From positions 13,177,001 through 13,241,000 of the forward strand of contig NC_133566.1 in assembly GCF_048773025.1 (NCBI RefSeq): 64,000 bases of DNA. Reading direction: 5' to 3'. A program made the position numbers and the translations under genes. Below are positions 1 to 11,901 of the stretch, one piece after another (within the stretch, counting starts at the first letter, position 1; each line of letters starts with the position of its first letter). Source of the DNA: Camelus bactrianus (taxonomy: Eukaryota > Chordata > Mammalia > Artiodactyla > Camelidae). Under the pieces are notes generated by a model, which worked only from the letters and a program-made list of their open reading frames with translations, was not told where the DNA came from and did not search any database.

Positions 1-1988
1 ATGATATGAAGAACTTGTCACCAGGTGGTATCTCGTGATCATCTCACCTTTTAGAAAAGAAGCTCGAAGTCTTCAAGGCTCCTCTTGTGTCGTTTTACTT
101 AAAAACTGCCTTACTTGGAGCCTTTAGGTGACCACGAAGACCTAGTATATAATTTTATCATAGATTGGCTTTTAGTCTGACAAGCAGGCCTTCCTTAGGA
201 ACCTGGAAGCTCATTATGTGCAGAAAGTGTGCTGCGTGGGGAGAGAGGAGACCAAGCACGGCAGGTGCAGGCCCGGGGTGGGGGGCCGGAGCAGCAGCAG
301 ACACGGCTCGGGCTGTGCTGTTATTTGCACCCCAGGTTTGGTTTCTCTTTGGGGTTGTGTGAAATAAATATTCCTCCCTTTTTTTTTTGTTTTTTTTTTT
401 AGTATCAGGAAGTTACATTTCCTTTTTAACAATGGATACTTTAACTTTTTTAAAAAAACTGCTTTGTTAGCAGAAAGGTGTACAAAAATTGTTTTAAAAC
501 CCATCAGTTTTAATCGTACTTCCCCGCCTGTTAGAAGCAGGTCACACGGTTGTATATGGCTGAGTTTTGCCTTGCGCTGGCAGAATGTTTTTGTACATAC
601 GCCAGTACTTTATAGCAGGTGACGTTCTCAGTAGGTCCGTAGAGGAAATGAAGGAGTGAGGGTCAGAGTAAACAAAGTACATTCTCCTGAGTGGAGAGAG
701 CTGGCTGGAACCTACACAGGTGTGGGTCGGTGTGGTGGGTGCTTAGTGAATTGGGGTCAGCGTCAGTTGATGGTGTCCTGTAGAAAATTATTAAAATAGA
801 AAAGAATTTTTACTCTAGGCCAGTTTAGGGCAAGTCCTCCTGACTTGGGTGCTGTGCAGTGAGCCGCCTGAGGCCGATTTCCTTTTGTAGGGAATCCAGT
901 ACTGAGGCCGCGCTGGGGTTTGCACAGGAGCCTCCTGAGCAGACAAGTTACCTGCACACATTTCCCCGTCTCCTTAGTGGGGTGTTTTTTACCCTGCCCC
1001 CACCGCCCCATTTCCTCCTGTGCTTTATTTAAACAAATTTCCCAGTAAAGCCACCATGTTTCTTCTGTTCTGTTTCTCTTCAAAATGATTCCTGTGGGCC
1101 AGTCAGTCAGTTGCAGTTTGGGGATGGCAAGGTCACAAGACAGCCTGGACCAGACTGTGCTGTGTAACAACCTGCTGTTATTTTTAACTGCAAAGGTCTT
1201 CAGACAACAAGGGCAGTAATAATAATGAGAAACTACTGAGTACTGGTGGCGCCCACACTCTAGTAAGCACGAGACTCGTCCACTCCTCAGGACGGCGTGC
1301 GGGGCAGGTGCAGAGAGGCCCGGGGACACAGACATGGCGTCACGTCACACAGCTGGAACCCGAGCTGATCTGTGTGGCTCCGGTGCCCTCACCCTTAACT
1401 CCTTATCTGCGGCACCTGGAGAAAACATAGATTCACCCCCAGGAGGGAATTTCAGCCAGCTAAGATCAGTAAAAGGACAAAATCCATATGTGATTTTTCT
1501 TTCTTTGATTCTGAAAGTGATAGGTGTTCATTCTAGAAAAATGTAGACTGTACAAAAATACGTAAGACAAAAAAATGTGGTTTTTTTAGCTGCCACCCAG
1601 AGATGATTTGTTAATACTTCGCTGTATTTCCATTTGAGTCATTTTATAAACTTAAATAAGGTGGTACCAGGTTAGTATCAGTTTTCCTGTTTGTTTCCTG
1701 TTGGGTTACTTGGGCCACATTTATTACAGGGATGCATAAAAACACATCCTAGCGTGATGTGCAGAGAAACTGTGCTATTTCTGTGGCGTGAATGGGAAGT
1801 TTCCCCGTAGATGCCAGATTCTGTATAACATGGAAAATAGGGTAGATGGTTACCGAGGGTGAGCAGAGAGACGGGAGCGTTGATGGCATTTAACCTGTGA
1901 TGAGAAGATGAGTGGGTACAATGTATTGTTTCCTTGATAAGATATAAACATTTATTTTAAAACATTAACACATACTTAATTTTTTTAG
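1..1988 (+). other. RNF149 intron, no exon found
   Basis: Intron sequence before the RING exon. A T-rich stretch lies at about 380-400 and a MIR fragment at about 1210-1390. Both strands were read for the missing RNF149 exon that should carry the first RING cysteines, and nothing matched. Open frames here are short and resemble no known protein. Confidence 0.6.
1210..1390 (-). repeat. MIR SINE fragment
   Basis: On the minus strand the segment follows the MIR consensus order: the end near ACTGAGTACT, the conserved core, then CACACAGCTGGAACCCGA near the tRNA-side half. It is diverged and sits in an RNF149 intron. Confidence 0.6.
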
Positions 1989-2085
1989 GCATATTTTTCA
2001 TAGAATATGCATTGACCCATGGCTTTTGGATCACCGCACGTGTCCAATGTGTAAACTTGATGTCATCAAAGCCCTGGGATATTGG
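1989..2085 (+). CDS. RNF149: RNF149 coding exon: C-terminal half of the RING-H2 finger
   Basis: The acceptor is TTTTTTAG before G1989, which finishes a split Lys codon. The exon reads [15 protein letters not shown] then [17 protein letters not shown]. The two His residues, the Cys of RICID and the CPMC pair supply the second half of the zinc ligands of a C3H2C3 RING-H2 finger, the E2-binding module. The donor is GTTTGT at 2086, and the 97-nt exon ends on a codon boundary, matching the next exon. GTTTGT is weaker than the usual GTAAGT. Confidence 0.95.
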
Positions 2086-5000
2086 GTTTGTTGCATTTTT
2101 GTTTATATTCAACCTCTGCCCCGGTTCCCCCCCGAGTGATTCGATTCTGTTTCTGACCCCCGGCAGGAGGAGTGAGCTGAATGCCCCTTCTTGCGTCCTG
2201 TTTGTTTCTGAAGAAATTTTTCTCTTTATTAAAAATTTCCCAAAAATCAGTGAACTAAACTTGTGATGACAGAACCCTCCGCTAGGTGTTTCCTCAGAGC
2301 CTGTCATTGCTTAGAACGCTGTCTTCGATAGATTTCGTGCGGTGACACACCGCACGGTGTATAGAAGCTAGTCCATTTCATATAGACAAGAATTACTATA
2401 AAATGTCTGAGGAGGGTGGAGCTGCGCACGTTTCCCGGCTCCAGGTGCGCAGCTCTCACGCGAGGAAACTCAAGCCAACACTCCTTGACACCAGCGCTCC
2501 CAGTACCTGGGCTGCAGAATCAGATACCGCGGGCAAGTTCATCCCGCACTGTGTCCGGCACTTTGTGATGCTGAAATGGTCAAAGGCCCTTCCTGAGAAA
2601 ACAGACACAGGAGGCCAGTGAGGGGACACATAATCGTAGTGGGCGCTGGGGGCCTGACACGCATGATGACGTGTGCCCCTCCGGCCGCCCTGGGAGGGCA
2701 GTGCTGACTGTGACTGTCCCTGTTTTACTAAGTAGGAACCTGAGCTTAGGTCGCACAGCTCAGTAATAGGGAATCAGCTTCCAGACGCAAGTGTGCTTCA
2801 CTCCAGGGTCCGCGCACCTAACCAAATATGGGGAGGGGCGTAGAGGGAGAGAAACATTGTTCTAGATTGTTACACTTTTTATTGTTTTTAGAGCCTTCGT
2901 ATAATCTGTGAATGTCTCCAGGTATTCTTAATTACATGTAAATAGTTTTGAAATGAAGATCTTTGGAAGAAGTAATTTAAACAGCTAATAATATTCTTCT
3001 GGTTGCTAAACATAGAGGTGTTGGTAGCGTTTACTATAGACCTGGAAACTACAGAGAGGTTTTTTATGGTAATGATTTTACGTGACTTGAATCCTTCACG
3101 GCCCTCAAGGCTGCAGGCTGCTTTGGAGTGTATTTTTACCTTTAAGCTCAGCATGTCTTCAAAAGATAGATGAGGGACCCCTCACTGCCTTCATAACCAG
3201 TGTCATTTTCTGTGAATTATGTCTTTCTGGTGTGAGTTTCCAAGGCCTCACCATGGGTACCAGGGAGGGGTTGGGGGCAGCAGACCTGTCTTCCTGGAAA
3301 CACATTTGCCTGGATATCTGGAAAAGGTGTCTTTGCTCTAGAATTTCTAACACTCGTTTAATCTTGCTTTTGAATAACGAGGAGGATGGAGCTTTCTCAG
3401 TGTCCGGGGCTCATCGCTGCCCCGCGCCTTCCTGGGGCTGCATTTTAAACAGCAGAGTCCAGGGAGCGCAGCAGGTGTGTTCTTGGCAAAGTCCTCCATC
3501 CTTTCCTCCTTAGATCAGCTCTGAAGTTGTTTTAAGTCTTTTTAAGTTGTTTCCTTTATTCATCAATAATTTTAAACACTGCTTTTCGTTTCTGAACATT
3601 TGTGTAAGGTGCTTTTCGCTGACCTCTGCGTTGAGACTCCAGTCCTCGTGAGTTTTGGTTTTGGAAGTGTATCTACGTGTCTCTTTCACGTGTTAAAAAC
3701 CAAGACTCTTTGTTTGACGTCAGGTGGGTTTGCTTTCAGAGCGTTAATTTCAGAAAGCTACAATATGGGTCCCCAGAAAGCTTACATTCTTTTTTGAAGA
3801 AACCTATAGTAACTTTAAATCAAACTAAGAGATGAACTTGTCTTGCCTTTTGTTTTGTTGTAATCCTTCGACAAAAATGACATCTTCGTCAGACTTGTTG
3901 GCCCCTCCTGCATTGGGTTGGACTATGATAGTCGTGACCCTGTCGTATGGTGACTAGTTCTCATTTCTAAGAAAATGGCCGTGGTGAGAGCGGCCCACGG
4001 GCCTCTGCAGGCAGCCCTTTGCTTTGCAGCTGTGACCGCTTTGATGTGGCCTCTGTCCCTGTTCTGCTGACTCAGTGGGCATTAGTGAGAGGGGTGCTGG
4101 GTCAGTGCTGGGTCTGAACTTGGCTCTGGGGAGACGAAGATGGGTCAGACTCCGCCCCTCTGCTCATGGGCTCTCGGGGACCCCACCGTCTGGGCTGGTG
4201 GGCCAGGCAGGCGCCGCACACCACAGAGCCGAGGAGGTCGGCGTGCAGCGTCTGGGGCCCGGAGGAAGGAGGGTTTACCCTGCCTGGTGCACATGGGACG
4301 GTAAAGGGAGTGGTTTCTAGGGGAGCGTCTGAGCCGCGTGTCCACAGATTGATGCCATGGCACAGGGCACGAGACTGGCAGGTGGTGAAGTTCGGCGGGT
4401 ATTCAGGCAAAGACGTGGATGAACAGAGCAGGGAGGGCTGAGCAGGAGCTCGGGCGCTGCTTAGTGTGAAGACTTGTTCTAAGGCTGTTTGGTTGCCTGT
4501 GAGAAGGCAGTGAACCCCACGGCATCCCGGAGTGGGGAGAGGGTTCTAGAGCGCAGGAGGAGCTGCAGAGGGAGCGGCAGTGCCCTCGGCCCTGGGAGCC
4601 CCGGGGAGCAGGTGGCTTGGCTGTGCAGGGTTCTGAGTCTCAGCTGAGGTCCGTTAGTTGGTCATTTATCAGGAGTCTCATCCCAGCACAGCTTTGACTC
4701 CAGCGTTAATCAAAACCCGTTTCCAGATGGCTCCCCCACTTTGAGACTTGATGTGGTAACGCTTGCAGAGTCTCCTGCCCTCGCTTTCATGATCTTACTT
4801 TCTTCTTTAGAGCAGCCAGTGGGGACACGGAGGCAAATGGGCAGCTGGTAGACACCCTTTCCATGAGGAAGGAGCCGGAACCAGCTGTCTCAGTGAACCC
4901 AGATGCATCCTGCAGCTCTCCGCTGTGCAGGAGCCTGGTTCGTCCCTGAGGCGCTGGTGCCTGGCTGTGAACCAGCACAGCAGCTCCAGGCAGTCATTGG

Positions 5001-5330
5001 AGCTCAGGGCTCAGCCATCAGTGATGAGCAGACAGCCAGGCTGTCCAGGAAGGCAGGAAGGACTTTCTGTCAATAAATAGTTTAAAAGGTGGCATTGCTT
5101 GTATCGATGGGGGAAAACGGTTTTTAGAGGAAAAAGCATTTAGGCCTTGAAAAGCTGCTTATTAAGAAGTAACTCATTTTCTGCTGATGCTAAAGAAAGA
5201 AGACTTTGATGTGCTTTTTGCCACATTTGTGTATAAAAGTAAATATTTTGTATGAATTCTGAGCAAAAGAAGATAGATAAGCTTGATCGTGTTACTGAGA
5301 AAAGGTGTTTTCTCTGCTCTGACTCTCAAG
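2086..5330 (+). other. RNF149 intron
   Basis: Intron between the RING exon and the tail exon. It holds a MIR fragment near 2640-2820 and a moderately GC-rich block at about 4000-4700 without a convincing open frame. No other exon, RNA gene or recent transposon was seen. Confidence 0.6.
2640..2820 (-). repeat. MIR SINE fragment
   Basis: Minus-oriented MIR: a degenerate core, then the conserved stretch around CTGTTTTACTAAGTAGGAACCTGAG (only in part here) and CGCACAGCTCAGTAATAGGG. It is ancient and diverged. Confidence 0.55.
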
Positions 5331-5529
5331 GGAGAGCTTGAGGATGCACAGGAGATGCCCACTCCAGAATCTCCTCCCAGGGTTGTCCTGGCTCCAGAAC
5401 TGAGTCTTACTTTACCAGATGGGGACAGAAGTGTCGGGGACAACTCAGCATCGTCCCCCACCAGCCACGCTGTGCCGCAGGGTGATGCCACTTTTAAAGA
5501 AGATGCCAGTGAAAACACAGTCTTACTGG
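5331..5529 (+). CDS. RNF149: RNF149 coding exon: acidic Ser/Pro-rich cytosolic tail
   Basis: The acceptor is GACTCTCAAG before G5331 and the donor is GTGAGT at 5530. The exon encodes 66 codons plus one base, starting GELEDAQEMPTPESPP and ending near ASENTVLL. It lines up with the human RNF149 tail (EPGDVQEMPAPESPP... GENTALL) but is clearly diverged, as expected for a disordered tail after the RING finger. The last base joins the next exon as a Glu codon. Confidence 0.93.
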
Positions 5530-5599
5530 GTGAGTAGCTTGCAGATTATAAAACAAAGTGATGTTATCGGTGGTTGAAAGGAGATGAAGAAATGCATCA

Positions 5600-6550
5600 A
5601 GTGCAGAAAAACATGAAGGAAATATGAGAACCATAATCCCATACCTGGAAATACCATTGTAACATTTGGTAAATACATTTTCAGATGTTCGGCGTTTAAG
5701 GCAAATATCATGTATGCACTGTTAGGTTACCTTCTCTTAACGTACGAAGTTCTTTCTGTATCAGCAGACAAGGCCTGCGACTCTGTACAGCTGCGTGGTA
5801 TCACATTTTGGATTTACTGTAATTTCTTTAAACCGCACTCTGCTGATGGACTTTTACCATCAGCGACACTTTGAAATTACTGTGTGTGTGTATCTCCCAC
5901 TGTCTGCCCTCTTCCGTTCTGATAGATAAAGGGGACTGAACTGCATTTTTGGGGTTACCTACTTTTCATTTTGTTGGTTATTTGTATTTCTTCTCTTTGA
6001 GTTGCCTGTTTCATCCTTAGCTTATTTTTCTATGGAGAAGCTGATTTTTTTCATATTGATTCTAGGAGCTCTTTGGTCTTTGTCACATGTGTTGTATGTT
6101 TCCCCCCAGGTTCTGTATCCTTTGACTGTTTTTTTTTCTAGTTTATTCACTTGTATTGTTCTGCTTCACATATTAGTTACAATACTAGTATCCTTCGACT
6201 TTTTGATGTGTTTTGCTGTATAGAAATTTTTGATATTTATCTTGTCCAGCTTCCCCGTTTTTCATGATTCTGCCTTTGAGAACATGCTAACTTAGGAGAG
6301 TCTTTCTCATCTCAGGATTATTGACTTATACTTTGCTAATACCTGTGGTTTTATACTTTGTATTTTAATCTTTAATCCACACAGTTTAAAGGAAGATTTA
6401 ACTAACCTATTTTTTCCAAATGTTTAACCATTTGTCCATTGTTTAGTGAATAGTTACTTGTGAATAATATGTACTTGGAAGGCGAGGCCAATTCCTTCAT
6501 CTTTATTTAAAAAAAATTCTGAACCATTTTTCATGTTTTAAGATTAATCT
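5600..6550 (-). repeat. Ancient L1 (L1M-type) fragment
   Basis: On the plus strand the stretch reads like the complement of an old L1 ORF2 end: a diverged version of the block usually seen as GATGGACATTTAGGTTG near 5845, then the TTTCATATTGATTCTAGGAG block near 6050. It is heavily mutated and lies inside an RNF149 intron. The 8-bp palindrome at 5842-5864 falls in this fossil. Confidence 0.55.
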
Positions 6551-7454
6551 TAAAATCATCTTGCCATGTACAAGAAAATCTGATGAGATTTTAAAATTAT
6601 AATTGAATTAATTTATAGATTATTTTAACTGGGAAGAACTGACACTTCTGAGTTTGAATTTTGCCATCCTGGAAGAGGAAGCATATTTTTCCCAAGTCAG
6701 TAATATTCAAACTGAGTCATTTAGTCATTTTTCACACTGTTTAGAATCTGGGAGGCAACAATAGAAATATTAGAACTTAAGTTTTAAACCAGTACAAGAG
6801 GGAGAAAGAGTCTGCTGTGTAAGAAAAAGCGAGAATAGAGTTCAGAGAATGAGGAAGTAGGACAATCCTGTGTGTGTCCTGACCAGCTGCCCGGCCTCCT
6901 GCTGGGGCTAAACCACCTTTCAGGGTGGGGTTCCCTCCACAAACTCTTATTTTTAGGAATTCTATTGCTTTGAGTCTGAGTGCGTACCGTTGTATTTTCT
7001 GCCATTGCCTTTGGTCTCCAGAAAAAAACCAAAATTTGTTCTCTGTAGTCTTCCACGACCCTTGAGATATTTCAAGATAGATAAAACTCTTACTCTTAAC
7101 TAACTGTCCTTCAGAAGCGGTCTCCAGATTTTCCTGCGTTCTGGTTGCCTGTCGGGCACTGGTTTGTCCCCTTCTCTCCTCCCCTCTTAGAAGTAAGATA
7201 ATATGTAACTGGAAGTAGTGGGTGGAAGTAAAAGTGGAAGAAGGACCTGTGTCATGAAACAACAGGACGCTGGGCGCGGTCTGCAGAAGCGGGGCCCCTT
7301 CTCCCCCCTGCCTTTTTGGCTCGTTTTCTGTTTTCTCTGTCTCTTTTTAAAATTTGCAAGTAAATGTGACCAGTAACTTTTATGTTAATATTCTTCTGTC
7401 TTTTAACTGTAACAGTATAATTTAAGAAATATTAAGTTGGAAAAATCAGTTCTT

Positions 7455-7595
7455 GGGGGTGGAGGATACAGCTCAGTGGTAGAGCGCGTGCTTAGCATGC
7501 ATGAGGTCCAGGACCTTTTTGTTAATGGAGTCCCCGGCACCTCCATTAACAAAACACACATGCACACACACAAAAAAAGTGAAAAAAAGAGAAAG
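7455..7595 (+). repeat. Vic-1 type tRNA-derived SINE with an internal fold-back
   Basis: The tRNA-like head carries an A box in TACAGCTCAGTGG. The expected B box and body are replaced by a local inverted copy: TTTTGTTAATGGAG (7517-7530) pairs perfectly with CTCCATTAACAAAA (7541-7554). A short CA run and A-rich tail follow. Direct repeats ATCAGTTCTT flank the element at 7445-7454 and 7596-7605, so it is one retrotransposition event with a later change inside. Confidence 0.9.
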
Positions 7596-7879
7596 ATCAG
7601 TTCTTTTAGGCTGACACTAGTGCTTCAGAATATAATGTCACTTCACTTAGAGTTGAGAAGACAGACTCTCAGAAGCATCTAGGAAATAAATGTGGGCTTT
7701 GCTAGTGGCTGTCCGCTCCCGGAGAATGTGTCTCCCTGGGGACGCACCTCCTCCTGTCCGGTTATCTCCGCTCCGCTTGTCCGTGCGTTCACAGTATTTG
7801 GCTCTCCTGACTGTGAGGAAGCGTCCTACCACTGTAAGACACCTTTCATGCTGACAGTTTTTGCACTCCTCTTCCTAGT

Positions 7880-7965
7880 AACATCAGACTGGGTTCAAAT
7901 GCCAGGTTGAACCTCCCTGGGCCTCAGTTTCCTCATCTCTAAGTTGGGGACAATAACATACTAGG
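7880..7965 (+). repeat. MIR SINE fragment
   Basis: Plus-oriented MIR core: GACTGGGTTCAAATGCCAG, then CTCCCTGGGCCTCAGTTTCC and TCATCTCTAAGTTGGGGA, matching the usual 'CTCAGTTTCCTCATCTGTAAAATGGGGA' order. Confidence 0.75.
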
Positions 7966-8285
7966 AAATACAGGCTCCTGTTTTCCTGCGTGGCAACACC
8001 ACTGCTGCTTGCTTTCCTCCTGGGAACACACTCTGACCGCGCTGATCACACTCCTGCTGGTTAGGCTGATGCTGGCAGACCTCTCACGCAGTGTGTGAGG
8101 AAGGTGTTGATGTATTTTTCTTGACTGTCTCTGGAATTCGGGTTGCCTTTTTCACGTGTAAGTTTTATTTAAAATTGTCTGTAATTTTGTTTGAATTATG
8201 ATCTCCAAATGAGTAACGATGTTTACATAATTGAAGTTCAGAAGATGCCAGCCGACTAACGTTGGCTTTTGTTACTTTGTTCTAG

Positions 8286-8329
8286 AAACAGGCAGGAGCG
8301 ACCTGCAGCGCGGAGGACCCGTCTGCTAG
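8286..8329 (+). CDS. RNF149: RNF149 last coding exon and stop codon
   Basis: The acceptor TTCTAG precedes A8286. Its first two bases complete the split Glu codon, giving E-TGRSDLQRGGPVC and the stop TAG at 8327-8329. Human RNF149 ends AGRSDSRHGGPIS, so this is the true C-terminus. Confidence 0.93.
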
Positions 8330-8686
8330 CGCACATCTGCCGACGGTGTCGTGGACAGAGCATGGCGGAGATTAAAGGACACTATTTTTTTTAACTTTAG
8401 CACATAGTTTGTATATGTGAAAATAATGTACATTCTTTTACCTTTCAGGTTCTGATTTGATACACAAAGGGCTGTGATATTTTATTCTTAAAGAGACTTT
8501 TTGATTAGTCTTCATATATTTATCTGCTAAAATATGGCATTTACAATGAACAACGCATCGTTTCAGGCTATTACCTAGGAGATGGCTGGGGAGGGCCTTG
8601 TACTGTGAAGGACGAGGGTGTGTTTCTAAGTACTAGGCTGCCTACCATGTTACGTTACTGTTAAAAAAAAATGTAAGATTAATTCT

Positions 8687-8794
8687 GTTTCCTCAAGGGT
8701 GGTTCTAGGCTAAGCACATTGAGTTTAGACTAGTTGACATGGAGTTGTGAGATTATGTTCAGTAACTGGTCACGTGAGTTTCCCTTGAGGAAGA
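8687..8794 (+). other. Long-range stem in the RNF149 3'UTR
   Basis: TTCCTCAAGGG at 8689-8699 is matched exactly by CCCTTGAGGAA at 8782-8792. The pairing extends two more base pairs outward, one of them G-U. The enclosed 82 nt show no good snoRNA C/D boxes or H/ACA form. In RNA this would be a stable base stem within the UTR. Confidence 0.6.
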
Positions 8795-9020
8795 AAGACT
8801 TTGAGAACGTTAAATTGTAAATGTGACGAGAGAAACCTGTCACTTTGTTGCACCTCTGTACTGCAGAGATTTCTAAACCTGAGAGCACTTTCATTGTTGT
8901 TTTTTATTTGGAATTATGAGAAAAGCATTAAGCTGACGTTAGGATTTGCGATTTCTCTCTTTTGTGACCTAATTTCTAACAACCTTTGATGGGGAGGGAA
9001 GTCTGTCCATTTTTTCTGTA

Positions 9021-9026
9021 AATAAA
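9021..9026 (+). promoter_or_regulatory. Proximal poly(A) signal AATAAA of RNF149
   Basis: AATAAA in CTGTAAATAAAAAAGC, about 0.7 kb after the stop codon. Further copies at 9227-9232 and 9363-9368 could also be used. Which one is active is not known from sequence. Confidence 0.4.
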
Positions 9027-10459
9027 AAAGCTAAAATTCTGTGTTGCACACAAGCATGAAGTTCTTCATTGCTTGTTAAGGAAATGGAGTGGATAGAATG
9101 TGATTTGGGGATTTGGGGGTATATGATGAATATACTAGTTCCAACTGTAGTTTAATCTTTGCAGTTAAAAGGCAAGCAGTTAAGTCAGGGTTCGGGGGGC
9201 TGCTCTCTAAGTTTATACAGTAATTAAATAAACCCTGGTCTGTTCTCACTTCTTAGAGGTGTAAGTGGAGGATGAGGAAAAGTTCTTTTTTTAGAACTTG
9301 AAACCATAGTCCTTTGTTGGTTTCAAACTGGTTACTGTATATGTCTTTATCTTGTGGGTAAAAATAAATGTTTATTGAGAAAAATGTAATTTTAAAAATT
9401 TAAAGAATTTATTGTTTTAGCTGTATCTAAGTCACAAAATTTAGATAGCTTATTTTTTTCAAACTACTTACGCACTTTGATTCTAGTCACTCAGTGAGTC
9501 AGCAGTGTTACTGAAGTAAACTGAGGCCAGGATCCACTCGAGGAGTTACTGGAATAGAAATTGTCTAACTCGGAGCTCTCGTGGTGGCAGGGAGCCTCAG
9601 TAGGTGTCCACAATAGCTATTATCTTTGAAATCTGCTTTCTGTGGCTCATCGCGGATAGGAAAACACGTCCTTGATTCTCTCCCAGGTGGACTGTTTGCT
9701 CTCTGTATTTTAAGACACACGTGAGGGAAAAATGCTGTAACCCCTCCTGGGATCCAGTGAGGCTGACTTTTATAAAGAATACTTTGGCAGATAAGGTAAA
9801 TTGTTTTGATAATTATGGAATTGTGATTTCTTAATCACCGACTGTCAGCTAGATCTTTCCTTAATTCAGAAGTTTGAACCCTAAGTTATAAATAGAAGAG
9901 ATTGAAAAATTATGGTAGTCTCACCTCTAGAAACACATCTTTAACAGCAGAGAAAGAAATTAGCAAAACAGAAAACTCTTCAGTACTTCGAAAGGAGAAA
10001 GTTTCCTTTGATAGGCTTTTCCTAGAGGGAAGTATATGTGATGAAGGGTCAAAAATACTAGAATTTTTAAGTATAAAGTGGATAAAATGCTGGGAGTGTA
10101 GGGAATGTAAGTGAAGAAAGACGAGTGAACCAGATTTCGTTAAGGTTGTATTATTTATGGCAGTGATCACTTTCCGTCTCACGATTGTTACAAAAACCAT
10201 TTGTTCACAAATAATGTAGGAACAGCACTTTTTTGTGTGACTTTGGAAGCCCCAGGCAGCGTGTGCAGGAGGGGAGGGGACCGTGACCATGGGCACTGTG
10301 CAGCCCGCCGCCTGCCTGCTGCCGGGTTCCCGTCGGGAGGCCGTGAAGTCCGGGCAGAGGTGTGCACACGGCCCCCGCGGCAGGTAATCACCCCTTGCGT
10401 GTTCTCTCTCCCTTTAGGGGTGTTGAACGTACAAAGCTTGTCCTGAAGGACTGCTCCCT

Positions 10460-10566
10460 GGGGTTACTGAGGAGTGATGACACGAAAAGGCCGAATTGCA
10501 GTGTGTCCCGCAGCAGTTGGCTCTCTTTGTGGGCGCACGATGACAGGACCTCCTGAAGCGAACCTC
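10460..10566 (+). ncRNA. SNORD89: SNORD89-like C/D box snoRNA
   Basis: A canonical C box GTGATGA lies at 10474-10480 and a D box CTGA at 10553-10556. The flanks GGTT (10462-10465) and AACC (10561-10564) can close a terminal stem. The interior ACACGAAAAGGCCGAATTGC and an internal C'-like GATGAC near 10539 agree with what I remember of SNORD89. In human, SNORD89 is hosted by RNF149 close to its 3' end in the same orientation, which is the position found here. The exact ends are uncertain by several bases. Confidence 0.8.
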
Positions 10567-11901
10567 TGGTCTGACCTCAGTGCCGTCCGGGCAGGACTTC
10601 CAAGACAGGCCTTCCCAGCGAGCTCTGAGACTTTTCAGAAAAAGTCATCAGTGGACGCTGGACAGCCTTGGGGCTTAAGTGTGTCATAAGTAACTCCATA
10701 CCTTGTGGTATACTAGCCGAGTCAAAGCCGGCTACAACCATGGAAACAAATCATAGTAACAGGCCTCCAGGAACCAGGTGTGTTTCCGTTTGGAGGAATT
10801 GCCCCGTGTGACCAGATTCCCCAGTAAGCTTGGCAATACCCTCTTCTGAGCACATTAAAGTTTATTTGATCAGTGACGGCTGAGGTTAAATCAGCACGTG
10901 TATATCCCTGACTAGAACTTGAGGCGAGGATACGCTATAGTCACAGGCATTTCTTCGGGCTCAGTGTAAACCCTGCTTTGCAGTTTTCAAAGCACAGGAT
11001 GTTTGGCCTGAACCAGAGCTCGTCCCGCGGTGAAGCACATGCCGTGTTCCTGTGACGCAGCAACCACTTAGAAAAGCCACCCACACTTTTCCCAGTTAGA
11101 TTAGTTTTTGAAGTTAAAAACACAAACATTTCATTTTCAAAGACACTATTAAACACGTATCACTGGTTGTAAAAGTGAAGGTCTGCGGTGTCCATCAGCC
11201 CTGCAGCTGGAGACCTGCCCTCATTCCAACAGCCAAGTGTAAAACAAGCTGTAAAGTGAAAAAAGCATTTGCATTACATTGGTTTTAAATGAAGGAAAGT
11301 CAGTCCATTCTTTTTTGAGGAGTTGGGTATTAAGGGCTACGGAGTAAGGCTTGTGTATTCAGGACTGGAGAGGGACCTGGGACACCACTGCTTTCTGTGG
11401 GCCGATTAGTTATCGAATCCCAGGACTATGGAAGTCCTTTTCATAAGGATTTTCCTGATAAAAACAGTCGTGATTGCACAAAAAGGAAAGATAGACCAGG
11501 TAAAAAATAGCAAAATTAGCAAAATGTCTCAGTAGACGGGGCAAGAATTCTAATGAATACACAGGAAGTTATTCCCATGCATTGTTTCCATTTTAACCCT
11601 TAAAACATTAAAGGGATTATTGCTCAAAAGATCACTGAAAATAGACCCATTATTCACCATGGGGATACGAATCATTACAGAATGTGTAACACAGTGGTCT
11701 ATGCTACTTAAAATTTATGAAAGTCTGTGTATTCTGTAAGAATAAAAGTCGAGAGAGAACCATTTCCAAAAGTTATTTAATAAGAAGTACTGTTAAAGAG
11801 AATTACTTGAAATAGTTATGTTATAGGGTCACAAATATTTTCTTTCTGAAGTAACTTCTTTCTACCCTGAGAGGTGACTTAGTGCTGTTTCTTTCTAACA
11901 G

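Larger units (their letters stand above)
5530..8285 (+). other. Last coding intron of RNF149
   Basis: Intron between the tail exon and the last coding exon. It holds the old L1 piece, a Vic-1 SINE at 7455-7595 and a MIR near 7880-7965. The acceptor at its end is TTTGTTCTAG. Nothing else coding was found. Confidence 0.7.

Noticed and set aside
4075-4441. Overlapping frames in the GC-rich block of the RNF149 intron
   Set aside because: Frames are short, on both strands at once, and resemble no exon of RNF149 or any known protein.
5842-5864. 8-bp palindrome GCTGATGG/CCATCAGC as a regulatory hairpin
   Set aside because: It lies within a decayed L1 fragment and is short enough to be chance.
7455-7540. 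tRNA genes at the ten tRNA-like heads (first one given here)
   Set aside because: All have SINE bodies, tails and mostly flanking target-site repeats; none folds as a complete tRNA with mature ends.
8820-8885. Second C/D snoRNA (GTGACGA with CTGA)
   Set aside because: The C box has a mismatch, there is no terminal stem, and it is close to a stem of another kind.
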